A DNA stretch of 58,279 nucleotides. Origin: Chlorobiaceae bacterium. Lineage in GTDB: Bacteria; Bacteroidota; Ignavibacteria; Ignavibacteriales; Ignavibacteriaceae. Both the position numbers and the translations under genes were made by a program. Positions 1 through 9,832 of this stretch are shown here, piece after piece (position 1 is the first letter of the stretch; the number at the start of each line of letters is the position of its first letter). Location: NCBI GenBank assembly GCA_013824085.1, contig PNNF01000014.1:1-58279 (forward strand). The letters are read 5' to 3'. The notes beneath the pieces were generated by a model that saw only the letters and a program-made list of their open reading frames with translations, had not been told where the DNA came from and searched no databases.

Positions 1-458
1 GCAGTGTTGTATCCAAGCGATCTATGATTTGTAACCAAAGAGGTTAAAACATTTTTCAATTGCGAATCATAAAGATTAAAAGTAGTTGTGTCATAATCAT
101 CACCAAATCTACCCGAACCCGTTACACTAATAATAGAACCGATTGTGCTGTCTGCGCTAAAAATAAAAATTAAATCTTTGTCAATAACATTTTGGTTAGG
201 TTGATATTTTATCCAGACAATGGCGCTATCATTCGCTGCAATTGTCAGTAGAGTGTCGGATAATTTATAAACATTTTTTAGATTACGAATTTTTAGAGCC
301 GAAGATTGAGAATGGTTGTTTTTTACAGCGACCAAAAAACTATCTCTTGTGCCTGTTAATGTTTGAGGAAAAAGAACTGAATCCACATTTACAGAAATTT
401 GTGCGTTTACGTTTACTGCGATAACGAGTGCAACGAATAAAATATTTTTTAACATCAT
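1..458 (-). CDS. Secreted protein, N-terminal part (choice-of-anchor D-like domain, possible endonuclease I)
   Basis: This gene is read on the minus strand and runs off the left edge. It starts at tandem ATG codons (456-458 or 453-455). The first residues are MLKNILFV and a short hydrophobic stretch ending in VNA-Q, a signal peptide for export. The next 100 or so residues (VDSVLF..., ending in SVTGSG) look like the beta-sandwich 'choice-of-anchor D' / ASPM-SPD-2-Hydin fold common in secreted Bacteroidota proteins. The last visible residues (SQLKNVLTSLV...SLGYNT) resemble the start of an endonuclease I domain. That nuclease assignment is inference because the catalytic part lies outside the window. 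Export and the sandwich domain are better supported. Confidence 0.6.
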   Translation of the reverse strand, partial: MMLKNILFVALVIAVNVNAQISVNVDSVLFPQTLTGTRDSFLVAVKNNHSQSSALKIRNLKNVYKLSDTLLTIAANDSAIVWIKYQPNQNVIDKDLIFIFSADSTIGSIISVTGSGRFGDDYDTTTFNLYDSQLKNVLTSLVTNHRSLGYNT

Positions 459-705
459 TACTATTTCTATTTTTGAATAAATCAGTCTTAAAATTAGCAT
501 GCAATATTAACATTCCATTAATAATGAAAATTGTTTTCTGCTCAAGGGCTTTTGGGAACAAGCGGGAGAATTGAACTGAGTTTGAAATTTTTAGTAATTA
601 ATTTTTTTTTGTGGATTTGCAAAATGTTATTTCAAAAAAGATATTTTCCTAACTTGATTGCTGCATTACTTCTCTCTATTTTTAGAGAAATGATTTGAGG
701 CGAAT

Positions 706-816
706 ATGATCAAAATAATTATTGCATTAATCATTGTTGCTATCATTATCTTTTTTATTGATAGAAACCTCGGCAACAATAAAGGCGATCCGTTCAGAGA
801 TCAGCATAGAGACTAA
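706..816 (+). CDS. 36-residue single-pass membrane microprotein
   Basis: This small frame reads MIKIIIALIIVAIIIFFIDRN followed by a short polar tail (about 17 residues, ending QHRD). Residues 2-18 form one strongly hydrophobic helix, and the tail is charged. A TGAGG Shine-Dalgarno-like site lies about 7 bases before the ATG, better than most genes here have. Its stop overlaps the stop codon of the convergent glycerophosphodiesterase gene by two bases. I recognise no family. A small membrane-anchored regulator or complex subunit is possible, but function is unknown. Hydrophobic short frames also arise by chance in AT-rich DNA, hence the moderate confidence. Confidence 0.45.
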   Translation: MIKIIIALIIVAIIIFFIDRNLGNNKGDPFRDQHRD

Positions 817-1634
817 TAAGTTTTTTCTTTTATTATTTTCATCAGCAATTCTGGTTGATTAGTTTCGATTGCATCAACTCCAATTCTTATCATGCGTTTC
901 ATATTATTTTTACTATCGACATCCCACGCAATTATTTTGTATCCTTTTGCTTGAGCATCTTTAACAAATCCTTCGGTCAGCAATAACGAGTGCGGTTGGA
1001 GATAATCAACATTTAACGAAAATAAATCTTCTGTTGATAGTCGTGTTCCAAATGTATAATTAAGAAATGGAATTCGAATCGCATAAACATAGATTAGCGG
1101 AAACTCTGGTGCCTGTTTGCGAATCTCTTCAAGCACTTTGGGATTGAATGATTTTAATATTATTTTTTTTTTCTGACCCTGTTCTCTTGCAGTTCTAATC
1201 ACTTTATTTATCATCTTTGAAATATTTTTGGGATCGTCTTTTAATTCAATAATTAGAGTTGTCGCAGCATCAAGAATTGAAAAGACTTCATCAAGGGTTG
1301 GAATTTTTTCATTCTTAAATTTCGGATCAAACCAACTTCCTGCATCGAGTAATTTTATTTCGGAAAGAGTCAACTCGTTTACATTCCCTTCTCCATCTGT
1401 AGTTCTGTTTACTTTGGCGTCATGAATTAAAACAAGCTTACCATCTTTTGTCATTCGAACATCAATTTCTACATAATGCGCGCCGAGTTCAATTCCCTTT
1501 TTTATTGCTGCTAAAGTATTTTCAGGAGCGTATGAACTTGCACCACGATGAGCAATAACAAGTGGTTTGTCGTTCTCCTTGCTTTTAATTTCAAGAGAAA
1601 AAAAGAGGAGTGTTACTAAAAATAAATTTATCAT
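813..1634 (-). CDS. Glycerophosphodiester phosphodiesterase, exported
   Basis: A 273-residue GDPD-family enzyme that hydrolyses glycerophosphodiesters to glycerol-3-phosphate and an alcohol. The family's metal and catalytic residues are visible: His29-Arg30 in IAHRGAS, Glu38 in PENT, Glu56 and Asp58 in YVEIDV, and His71 in LIHD. The TIM barrel ends normally with a DxxETNQP-like segment near the C-terminus. The first 18 residues are hydrophobic and likely act as a signal peptide, which would place it in the periplasm. It is close to the usual family length. It is transcribed alone, about 280 bases downstream of uvrA on the same strand. Substrate range cannot be read from the sequence. Confidence 0.93.
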   Translation of the reverse strand: MINLFLVTLLFFSLEIKSKENDKPLVIAHRGASSYAPENTLAAIKKGIELGAHYVEIDVRMTKDGKLVLIHDAKVNRTTDGEGNVNELTLSEIKLLDAGSWFDPKFKNEKIPTLDEVFSILDAATTLIIELKDDPKNISKMINKVIRTAREQGQKKKIILKSFNPKVLEEIRKQAPEFPLIYVYAIRIPFLNYTFGTRLSTEDLFSLNVDYLQPHSLLLTEGFVKDAQAKGYKIIAWDVDSKNNMKRMIRIGVDAIETNQPELLMKIIKEKTY

Positions 1635-1916
1635 TTCGTTTTTTAAATCTTATTATAATTTCTGTTTTACTTTATAAAGTAGGGGAAAATTGAATTAAAT
1701 TCTATGCTAATCGATTGGTTAATCTTGATATTTTTAGAGGTTAAAAATTAATTAACGAAATTATAATTTGGTTGTATATATTTTACTCGGAGATTGCCTA
1801 ATGTTCTGTTTTTTTTGATAACTGTGCTATAAAGTCGAGAAGCTTTCAGCATCATTAATAAAAATCATAAGACAACATTCGTTGAGATAAAATCTTATTC
1901 GCTAATTATATTTAAT

Positions 1917-4691
1917 TCAGATTAAATAATTTTTCAAATATTTTCCAGTCCAAGAATTTTCATTCATCGCAACTTCTTCGGGAGTACCAAATGCAACTAC
2001 TTCTCCACCTTTGTCACCCGCTGATGGACCTAAATCAATTATGTAATCTGCACATTTTATTACATCAAGATTATGTTCAATAATTACTATCGAATTATTT
2101 TTTTCGAGCAACATATTAAAACAATTTAAGAGTTTTGTAATATCATCAAAGTGTAATCCCGTTGTTGGTTCATCAAAAATAAAGAGAGTGTGTTTTCTAT
2201 CGCGGTGCGAAGTTAAATTAGTTGCAAGCTTTACTCGCTGTGCTTCACCACCTGACAAAGTGTTTGATGGCTGTCCCAACTTTATATAACCTAACCCAAC
2301 ATCTGCAAGGACTTTCATCACTTTCAATATTTTCTCTTCATCCTTAAAAAACTCGAGTGATTGATCAACAGTCATATTCAAAACATCAACAATATTTTTT
2401 CCGCGATAATTAATTTCACGAACTTCCTTTTTGAATCGCGTTCCTTTGCAATCTTCACATTCAAGATAAATATCAGCAAGGAATTGCATTTCGACTTTTA
2501 TAAATCCATCGCCATCACAAGTATCACATCTTCCACCTGCCACATTGAATGAAAAAAATCCGGGCTTGTATCCTTTTGCTCTCGCTTGATGAGTTGATGA
2601 ATAAAGCTCTCTGATTAACTCAAACGCTTTTATGTAACTAACTGGATTTGATCGTGGAGATTTTCCAATTGGAGATTGATCAACAATTTCAATGTTATCT
2701 AAAAATTGCGCCCCTTTAATATCATCATATTTTCCAATGTGTGGCGGATTCATATTTAACAATTTTGCAACGCCACCATAAAGCACATCGTGAACTAATG
2801 TGCTTTTTCCTGAGCCGCTTACTCCACTGATAACAACAAATTTATTTAATGGAATGTCAACATCAATATTTTTTAAGTTGTTTTCACTTGCACCTTTTAT
2901 TGAAATCATTTTTGATGCAAAAGTATTTCGAATTTTTGGTGTTGGAATTTTATTTTTTCCGCTGAGATATTTTCCCGTTAAGGACAATTCATTATTTATT
3001 ATTTCTTCATAATTTCCGATTGCAACTATTTCGCCACCGTGTTGACCTGCTTTAGGTCCCATATCCACAATTAAATCAGCTTCCTTCATCATATCAGCAT
3101 CGTGCTCAATTACAAGAACGGAGTTTCCAATATTTCTTAGATTTTTTAGAATTCCAATTAACTTAAAATTATCACGTGGATGCAAACCAATACTTGGTTC
3201 ATCAAGGACGTAGAGCGTTCCGACTAAAGAAGAGCCGAGCGCTGTTGCTAAATTTATTCTCTGTGTTTCGCCACCAGATAATGTTGAGCTAATTCGATCG
3301 AGTGTTAAATAATTTAATCCTACATCATTTAGAAAAGTTAGTCTCTTAATAATTTCTTTGAGAATTCTTTCACCGACTTTGTAATCATATTCCGACAATT
3401 TTAACTCACTAAAAAATTTTAGCGAATCTTCAATTGGCATTTTTACTAAATCATTAATTGAATTATTATCAACCTTAACTTGTAGTGCTTCTCTTCTTAT
3501 TCTTGAACCTTTGCACGCATTGCAGGAAGTGTAACCTCGATAGCGACTGAGTAAAATTCTGATGTACATTTTATAAGTTTTTTTCTCGAGCATTTCAAAG
3601 AACTCATCAATACCCGTAAATTCTTTGGAACCATTTCTTATCAAACTCACTTGTTGTTCGGATAAATCCTTAAATGGAATGTTGATTGGAATAGAATAAT
3701 TTTTTGCGGCTTGAACTAATTCACGCAAGTATTGACTATACCTCGGAGTTCTCCAAGGAGCAATTGCGCCTTCAAGAATGGAAATGTTTGGGTTTGGAAC
3801 TACAAGATTTAAATCGACTCCAACTACTTTTCCAAATCCTTGACAAACAGGACAAGCACCAAACGGATTGTTGAATGAAAAAAATCTTGGTTCAGGTTCT
3901 TCATATCTCGTATCGCAACATTCATAAAACTTATTAAACTCAGCAAGTTCATTCGTCTCAACATTTATTAACGTTAATCTATTTTCCCCTTCTTTGAATG
4001 TAACTTCAATTGAGTCGCCAAGTTTTTCGCGAATATTTTTGGGAGAATTTTTGAATCGCTCGACAACAACGCGAATATCTTTTTTATTTTTTGGAAGTGG
4101 ATACTTGTCGTTTAAGTCGTGTAGTTCTTTGTTAAAATAAATTCTGAAGTAACCCCGTTTTTTGATTAAGTCAAGTTCGTCCTTTATTGATCTATCGGGA
4201 TGCTCGTGAATTGAGAATGCGAGATAAAATTTTTCTCCCTCTTCTTTTTTTTCAAGCCATTCGCAAACTGTTGATGTTGTAGCTTTTTTTACTTCTTTGC
4301 CACAAATAAAACAGATCGTCTTTCCAATGCGCGCATAGAGCAAACGCAAATAATCATAAACTTCGGTTGTTGTTCCAACTGTTGAACGAGTATTTTTAGA
4401 TCCTGTTTTTTGTTCGATTGCAACTGCGGGACTAATTCCGAGAATTAAATCGACATCTGGTTTATTTATTCTTTCAAGAAATTGTCTCGCGTAAGAAGAT
4501 AAACTTTCGACATAGCGTCTTTGTCCTTCAGCGTAAATTGTATCAAACACAAGAGATGATTTCCCACTTCCGCTCACTCCCGTAAAGACAATCAATTTAT
4601 TTCTTGGTATCTCAAGAGAAATATTTTTTAAGTTATGTTCTCTTGCGCCTCGAACAATTATTTTATATTCTTTTATTTCTTTTGCTGACAA
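1917..4691 (-). CDS. uvrA: UvrABC excinuclease subunit A
   Basis: The DNA-damage recognition ATPase of nucleotide excision repair, 924 residues, full length. It has two ABC ATPase modules: Walker A GVSGSGKSS at 38-46 and GVSGSGKST at 623-631, with LSGGE signatures near 471 and 813. Zinc-module CxxC pairs occur at Cys280/283 and Cys390/393, and at Cys722/725 and Cys745/748. The start codon is TTG at 4689-4691. No ATG precedes the conserved IIVRGAREHNLKN segment, and an in-frame stop lies just upstream, so the TTG is well supported. A near-consensus promoter lies about 40 bases upstream. uvrB and uvrC are not in the window. Confidence 0.98.
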   Translation of the reverse strand: MSAKEIKEYKIIVRGAREHNLKNISLEIPRNKLIVFTGVSGSGKSSLVFDTIYAEGQRRYVESLSSYARQFLERINKPDVDLILGISPAVAIEQKTGSKNTRSTVGTTTEVYDYLRLLYARIGKTICFICGKEVKKATTSTVCEWLEKKEEGEKFYLAFSIHEHPDRSIKDELDLIKKRGYFRIYFNKELHDLNDKYPLPKNKKDIRVVVERFKNSPKNIREKLGDSIEVTFKEGENRLTLINVETNELAEFNKFYECCDTRYEEPEPRFFSFNNPFGACPVCQGFGKVVGVDLNLVVPNPNISILEGAIAPWRTPRYSQYLRELVQAAKNYSIPINIPFKDLSEQQVSLIRNGSKEFTGIDEFFEMLEKKTYKMYIRILLSRYRGYTSCNACKGSRIRREALQVKVDNNSINDLVKMPIEDSLKFFSELKLSEYDYKVGERILKEIIKRLTFLNDVGLNYLTLDRISSTLSGGETQRINLATALGSSLVGTLYVLDEPSIGLHPRDNFKLIGILKNLRNIGNSVLVIEHDADMMKEADLIVDMGPKAGQHGGEIVAIGNYEEIINNELSLTGKYLSGKNKIPTPKIRNTFASKMISIKGASENNLKNIDVDIPLNKFVVISGVSGSGKSTLVHDVLYGGVAKLLNMNPPHIGKYDDIKGAQFLDNIEIVDQSPIGKSPRSNPVSYIKAFELIRELYSSTHQARAKGYKPGFFSFNVAGGRCDTCDGDGFIKVEMQFLADIYLECEDCKGTRFKKEVREINYRGKNIVDVLNMTVDQSLEFFKDEEKILKVMKVLADVGLGYIKLGQPSNTLSGGEAQRVKLATNLTSHRDRKHTLFIFDEPTTGLHFDDITKLLNCFNMLLEKNNSIVIIEHNLDVIKCADYIIDLGPSAGDKGGEVVAFGTPEEVAMNENSWTGKYLKNYLI

Positions 4692-4731
4692 GTATAATGC
4701 TTTGATTTAGTGATTAAATAATTATCAACTT

Positions 4732-4762
4732 AAAATTTAATCAGAATGAAATGGTAAACAAA
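4732..4762 (-). promoter_or_regulatory. Predicted Bacteroidota-type promoter of uvrA
   Basis: Read on the minus strand, TTTG (4759-4762) is followed after 19 bases by TAAATTTT (4732-4739). This matches the Bacteroidota housekeeping consensus TTTG-n19-TAnnTTTG at all but the last base. Transcription would begin near 4725, giving a leader of about 35 bases before the TTG start. Confidence 0.45.
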
Positions 4763-4814
4763 AAATTGAGATGAAATAAATATTTAATTTTTTTTGCATC
4801 AACAAAATTTGAAC

Positions 4815-5840
4815 TTACACAAATCTTCCAGCTATTTGATAATTGCACTTTATACATTTCCCATTTTTTAATTTGTTAAGAAGCACTGAGTGCCAATCCC
4901 TTTTGATTACTGTCTCTTTACAATTTGGACAGTATGTCGATTGCCCTTCGTGATTATGAACATTACCAACGTAACAATATTTTATTCCCGCACTCAATGC
5001 TATTTCTCTTGCTCGCTTCAATGTTGATGCGGGTGTGCGGGCTTTATTCATCATCTTAAAATCAGGATGGAACGCTGTGAAATGTAAAGGAACAGAATCA
5101 CCGAGATTTTTCAAAATCCAATCAGTCATCAATTTTAGTTCTTCGTCGGAATCATTCTCATCAGGTATTAACAATGTTGTAATTTCAATCCAGACATCAG
5201 TTTCATGTTTCAACCAAATTAATGTATTGAGAACATCATCCAAATGTGATGAAGTGATTTTGTGATAAAAATTTTCAGAGAATGCTTTTAAGTCAACATT
5301 TACAGCATCAATGAATTGATAAATCTCTTTGCGAGCTGATTTATCAATGTATCCAGCGGTTACCATTATAGAATTTATTTCTTCTTCGCGTGCGATTTTG
5401 GAAATATCAATTACATATTCACCAAAGATTGTTGGATCATTGTATGTAAATGCTATAGAAGGAGATTTATTTTTTTTTGCGAGTTCAACAACATCTTTGG
5501 CAGAAACTTGTAAAGACTTAATTTCATCGAGCTTTGCTTTACTGATAGACCAATTTTGACAAAATTTGCAACCGAGATTACAACCTGCAGTTCCAAAACT
5601 TAAAACAGTTGTCCCCGGCAAAAAATGATTCAATGGTTTTTTTTCAATTGGATCAATTGCGAACCCAGTAGGTTTCCCATAACCAATCGAATAAAGTTTG
5701 CCTTCAATATTTTTTCTTATGTAACAAAATCCATGTTGACCCTCACCAAGAGTACAATAGCGTGGACAAAGGGTGCAGAGAATTTTTTCATTCTCAATTT
5801 GTTCCCACCATTTAGCAAGATGTTGTTTTTCGTCTGTCAC
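4815..5840 (-). CDS. amrS: AmmeMemoRadiSam system radical SAM enzyme
   Basis: A 341-residue radical SAM protein of the AmrS family, related to pyruvate formate-lyase activases. The iron-sulfur cluster motif is Cys87-x3-Cys91-x2-Cys94 (GCNLGCKFCQN). An N-terminal CxxCxxxC cluster (Cys22, Cys25, Cys29) and C-terminal CPNC and CIKC pairs are typical of the family and may bind another metal or cluster. The start is GTG at 5838-5840, 13 bases after the pyruvate kinase stop, so it is the last gene of a lon-like/pyk/amrS operon. In many genomes AmrS is encoded with the AMMECR1 and Memo proteins. Neither is in this window. The reaction of the family has not been established. Confidence 0.93.
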   Translation of the reverse strand: MTDEKQHLAKWWEQIENEKILCTLCPRYCTLGEGQHGFCYIRKNIEGKLYSIGYGKPTGFAIDPIEKKPLNHFLPGTTVLSFGTAGCNLGCKFCQNWSISKAKLDEIKSLQVSAKDVVELAKKNKSPSIAFTYNDPTIFGEYVIDISKIAREEEINSIMVTAGYIDKSARKEIYQFIDAVNVDLKAFSENFYHKITSSHLDDVLNTLIWLKHETDVWIEITTLLIPDENDSDEELKLMTDWILKNLGDSVPLHFTAFHPDFKMMNKARTPASTLKRAREIALSAGIKYCYVGNVHNHEGQSTYCPNCKETVIKRDWHSVLLNKLKNGKCIKCNYQIAGRFV

Positions 5841-5853
5841 TTCTTATTTCTAT

Positions 5854-7299
5854 TTATAGAGTTTCAAACCGAATCCAGTTTTCTCTAAGTGTTGCGGATC
5901 TTTCACCGCCTGCAGTAAAGACAATCAAATCGCCCTTCTTTACCAATCCCGAATCAATCAACAATACTTTAGCATCTTCAATTGCTTGAGGACTGTGGTA
6001 ACTAATATTTTTTTGAAACAAAGAAACTACGCCTCTCTTTAAGCAAAGAGCATTCATCGTATCAAAATTATCTGAGATTGCAATTATTAAACAATCAGGT
6101 CGATATTTAGATAAACCATTTGGAGTGTTTCCACCCGTTGAGAATGCGACAATAGCTTTGGCTTTTACTTGATTACTTATTGCAACTATTCCTCTGTTCA
6201 TCGAATCAAATAAATTTGATCTCGGATCTATTGGGACTACAAACTTTATTACTTTTGGATCGCTAACATTTTTTTCAGCATTACAAATAATATCATTCAT
6301 AATTTGAACAGTCCGAATAGGAAATTTTCCGACTGATGTTTCAGCACTAAGCATTACTACATCAGTGCCATCCCACACAGCATTAGCAACGTCGGATGCT
6401 TCTGCTCTTGTTGGAATTGGATTATTCACCATCGACTCGAGCATTTGCGTTGCGGTTATAACAAGTTTTCCTACTTCGTTGCAACGCTTAATTATTTTTT
6501 TCTGAACAATCGGAACATCTTGTGGTTGAAGTTCAACTCCTAAGTCACCACGCGCAACCATAATTCCATCAGCTACTTGAAGTATCGATTCAAAATTATC
6601 AACGCCTTCTTTCTTTTCAATTTTTGCAATTACTTTTATATCGAGCTTATTTTCTTTGAGCCAATTTTTTAACTCAATAATTTCTTCGGGCTTTCTGACG
6701 AAGGAGAGACCAACATAATCAACACGATACTTAACTGCGAACTTTAGATCTTCCCAATCTTTTTCTGTGATAGATGGAGTTGACAATTTCATTCCGGGTA
6801 AATTCATTCCTTTTTTTGGTTTAAGAACTCCACCATTAATAATTTCGCAGACCACAGAATTTTTCGTCTTAGCTTTTACTTTAAGTTTTATCAAACCATC
6901 ATCAATTAATATCAGGTCATTTATATTTGCATCTTCAGGCAGAGGAAAATATGAAGTAGAAATTTTCTTTGCGTCGCCTTTTATTATTTCATTAGTAATT
7001 TCAATTTCATCTCCTGAAATAATTTCTATCTCAGTTTTTTTCAAATCACCAATTCTGATTTTAGGACCTTGCAAATCAAGAAACACTGCTATCGGCTTAC
7101 TCTCTTCTTCGCAAGCTGCATGAATTTCTTGAAATAATGAGCCATAAAAACTATAATCGCCGTGCGAAAAATTTAATCTAACTCCGTCAACTCCAACTTG
7201 AATTAATTCTTTTAAAATATTTTTGTTAGCAGTTGCGGGACCAAGCGTAGCAAGTATTTTTGTTTTACTAAAAAGTGTTTCAATCTCTTGATTAATCAT
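5854..7299 (-). CDS. pyk: Pyruvate kinase
   Basis: Catalyses the last step of glycolysis, phosphoenolpyruvate plus ADP to pyruvate plus ATP, in the cytoplasm. The 481 residues cover the barrel, the B domain and the C-terminal allosteric domain, the normal bacterial length. Visible signatures are TLGPAT, RLNFSHG with Arg41 and His46, VIAKIE with the catalytic lysine, the MVARGDLGVEL segment, and VMLSAETSVGK. It starts one base after the stop of the upstream LonB-like gene, so translation is probably coupled. The amrS gene follows after 13 bases. No regulatory site is seen between them. Confidence 0.98.
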   Translation of the reverse strand: MINQEIETLFSKTKILATLGPATANKNILKELIQVGVDGVRLNFSHGDYSFYGSLFQEIHAACEEESKPIAVFLDLQGPKIRIGDLKKTEIEIISGDEIEITNEIIKGDAKKISTSYFPLPEDANINDLILIDDGLIKLKVKAKTKNSVVCEIINGGVLKPKKGMNLPGMKLSTPSITEKDWEDLKFAVKYRVDYVGLSFVRKPEEIIELKNWLKENKLDIKVIAKIEKKEGVDNFESILQVADGIMVARGDLGVELQPQDVPIVQKKIIKRCNEVGKLVITATQMLESMVNNPIPTRAEASDVANAVWDGTDVVMLSAETSVGKFPIRTVQIMNDIICNAEKNVSDPKVIKFVVPIDPRSNLFDSMNRGIVAISNQVKAKAIVAFSTGGNTPNGLSKYRPDCLIIAISDNFDTMNALCLKRGVVSLFQKNISYHSPQAIEDAKVLLIDSGLVKKGDLIVFTAGGERSATLRENWIRFETL

Positions 7300-7300
7300 T

Positions 7301-9832
7301 TTATTTCTTCTTTCGTTTCGATTTATTATTGTCAGTTTTATTTTCTGATTTTTCTATTTGATTTGAATTTTTGTCATTTGAATTATTTTTCTTTTCATTC
7401 TCTTTTTCTTTAAATGGATTTTTTCCTTTTTGATAAAACTCTTTTAATCTACTTTCAACTTCACCATAAATTGTTCTTTCTTCATAGAATCCATTTTCTT
7501 TTCTTTTGCCTGCTTTTATTCCAGTTAAAATTTCAATTCCTTCTTCAATTTTTTCAATAGCGTAAATACTGAATGTCTTATTCTTAACCGCATCAATTAT
7601 ATCTTCTCTGAGCATAATATCTTTTATATTTTGCTTTGGAATTATTACGCCTTCACCACCTTTCAGCCCTTTCATTTTGCATACATCAAAGAAGCCCTCA
7701 ATTTTTTCATTAACTCCGCCTATCGGTTGAACCTCACCTTTTTGATTTATCGAGCCAGTAACAGCAAGCCCTTGTTTGATGCTGATTTTACTTAACGCAG
7801 AGAGCAACGCAAATATTTCAGCTGCTGATGCACTATCTCCATCAATCACTCCATACGATTGCTCAAAGGCAATGTTTGCAGAAAAGGAGAGCGGAAAATT
7901 TTGTCCGAATGTCTCTCTGAAAAATCCAGCGATAATTAATATTCCTTTGTCGTGACTTTTTCCACTAAACCCCGCCTCGCGTTCAACGTTGATAATATTG
8001 CCCGCACCGATCGCAACTGCAGCAGTAATTTTTGATGGTTTTCCGAATGCGAAAAAATCATACCCATAAACCGCCAAGCCATTTATCTCTCCAACTCTCT
8101 CGTCGTGCGTATCAATTAATATTGTGCCTTGTTGAATCATCTCGCTCATCTTCTCTTCATAAAGCCCATGTCTATCTTTCGTAAAGTTATATGCTTTTAT
8201 GATATGTCTTACAGAAACTTTTGAAGCAGCTTCTTCCTTAGCCCAATAATTTGCTTCTCTTACAAGATCAGCAATTACAGAAAAGCGCGCAGTCAATTTT
8301 TCTTTTTCACCTGCGTAGCGCGACGATAACTCGAATAGATATGCAATTGCAGTGTTATCAATATCAAAAAGATTTTCTTCATTGATCATCTTTTTTATTA
8401 CTCTTGCATAATTAATCATAACTTCTTTTGTGCGCTTCAATTCAAAATCAAACTCAGCTTTTACTTTAAATATTTTTTTGAAGTCATCTTCATATCCCGA
8501 CAGCACCGAATAGGCATAACTGCTTCCGATCAAAATTACTTTAGTATCAACATTTATTGATTCGGGCTTTAACGTGGTTGGTGAAAATTGCAAAAGGAAA
8601 TTGTATGCTTCATTGATTTCAAGTTTTCTGAAAGTAAGAATTCGCTTTAGAGTTTTCCAAACACCGGGCTCTTCAAAAAGATGATTGACATTAAGAACTA
8701 AAAATCCTCCATTAGCTTTTAGTATCGACCCTGCTTTTATCTGCGTAAAATCTGCATACCATCCACCTTTGCCATCGCTAACTTTTTCTATCGCTCCAAA
8801 AAGATTTGTATAAGTTGGATTGATTTCAACAATGACGGGTGTCTTAGTTGTATTTGAATTATCTAAAATAATATTTACATCGTAGTCACGGAAGTAATCG
8901 ATTACAAATCCTTCTTGAGTAGTTTCTCCAATAGGTTTTTGTCCTCTAAAAATGATTAAATTTTCTAAAATATTTTGTTCGACTTGAGTTAAATATTTAA
9001 TCACATTTTCATCAGGAAAATTTTCTTTTAGATTAAAAATTGCTCCATAAACTATTACTTCAACTTCACTCTTTTCGAGTTCAATAATTTTATCTTTTAT
9101 ATCTTGCGAAAGTTTTAAACCTTTCTTAAAAATTTCCATCATTTCAATCTGATACTTAGAATATTTTGCAATAAACTCTTTCGCAATTTCTTCGCTAATT
9201 TTTCCCGTCTTTGCCAAATTTTCAAGTTCATAAATCGCAACCGGTTTACCATCGACTATTGGAAGAATTTCTGGTCTAACTAATTCTCCAACTTTTATCT
9301 GTCCAAGAGTGAAGCCATCATGAATAATTCTTTTCTCAAAATCCTCAACTAATGATTTTTCCATATTCGACATCTCTTGCACTAAGATTTGTCTCTTCTT
9401 TTGTACATTTTCGCTATCAAGTGTTTGAGGAATTCTTTCTTTTAAAAAAGCAATTAGATTCTGAAGTTCTAGTTTAAACTTTTTTGCCTTACCTGCAGGA
9501 AACGTTAATAACAAAGGGGAACTGTCATCATTGAAATTATTCACATATGCATAGTCTAACAAATTGGGTTGCTCTTCACTTATCGATTCCAAAATTTGTT
9601 TTACAGTTGAAGCTTTGCCTGTTCCTGAAAGTCCTGAAATATAAATATTATAACCGGGGCTTTTTAAGTTTACTCCTAATCTTAAAGCTCGCAATGCTCT
9701 ATCCTGCCCAAGTATTCCTTCGATCGGTTCAATCTCTTTTGTTGACTTAAAATCAAATATTTTTGGGTTACAAGTCCATCGCAAATGCATCGGTTTTAAT
9801 TTTGTATGCTTGGGAGCTTTCTTAAAAGACAT
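7301..9832 (-). CDS. LonB-like ATP-dependent protease (AAA_32 family)
   Basis: An 843-residue protein with an AAA ATPase domain and a C-terminal Lon (S16) peptidase domain. Walker A GLSGTGKAS lies at about 67-75. The protease dyad is Ser667 in DGDSAS and Lys710 in GGVNEK, so peptidase activity is expected. A helical insertion of about 200 residues follows Walker A, as in the AAA_32/LonB-like family. It lacks the substrate-binding N-domain of classical LonA. The last 50 residues are a Lys/Asn/Glu-rich, probably disordered tail. I chose the ATG at 9830-9832 because GGAGATAG precedes it at good spacing. An upstream in-frame ATG at 9862 would add 10 residues. It is the first gene of the operon with pyk and amrS. 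Confidence 0.93.
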   Translation of the reverse strand: MSFKKAPKHTKLKPMHLRWTCNPKIFDFKSTKEIEPIEGILGQDRALRALRLGVNLKSPGYNIYISGLSGTGKASTVKQILESISEEQPNLLDYAYVNNFNDDSSPLLLTFPAGKAKKFKLELQNLIAFLKERIPQTLDSENVQKKRQILVQEMSNMEKSLVEDFEKRIIHDGFTLGQIKVGELVRPEILPIVDGKPVAIYELENLAKTGKISEEIAKEFIAKYSKYQIEMMEIFKKGLKLSQDIKDKIIELEKSEVEVIVYGAIFNLKENFPDENVIKYLTQVEQNILENLIIFRGQKPIGETTQEGFVIDYFRDYDVNIILDNSNTTKTPVIVEINPTYTNLFGAIEKVSDGKGGWYADFTQIKAGSILKANGGFLVLNVNHLFEEPGVWKTLKRILTFRKLEINEAYNFLLQFSPTTLKPESINVDTKVILIGSSYAYSVLSGYEDDFKKIFKVKAEFDFELKRTKEVMINYARVIKKMINEENLFDIDNTAIAYLFELSSRYAGEKEKLTARFSVIADLVREANYWAKEEAASKVSVRHIIKAYNFTKDRHGLYEEKMSEMIQQGTILIDTHDERVGEINGLAVYGYDFFAFGKPSKITAAVAIGAGNIINVEREAGFSGKSHDKGILIIAGFFRETFGQNFPLSFSANIAFEQSYGVIDGDSASAAEIFALLSALSKISIKQGLAVTGSINQKGEVQPIGGVNEKIEGFFDVCKMKGLKGGEGVIIPKQNIKDIMLREDIIDAVKNKTFSIYAIEKIEEGIEILTGIKAGKRKENGFYEERTIYGEVESRLKEFYQKGKNPFKEKENEKKNNSNDKNSNQIEKSENKTDNNKSKRKKK

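Noticed and set aside
340-561. Minus-strand open frame of 73 codons near the left edge
   Set aside because: It overlaps, in another frame, the clear signal-peptide gene that starts at 458, and its composition shows no protein-like pattern.
6767-7123. Plus-strand frame of 118 codons inside pyruvate kinase
   Set aside because: Fully antisense to a conserved gene, with no promoter or ribosome site; a composition shadow.
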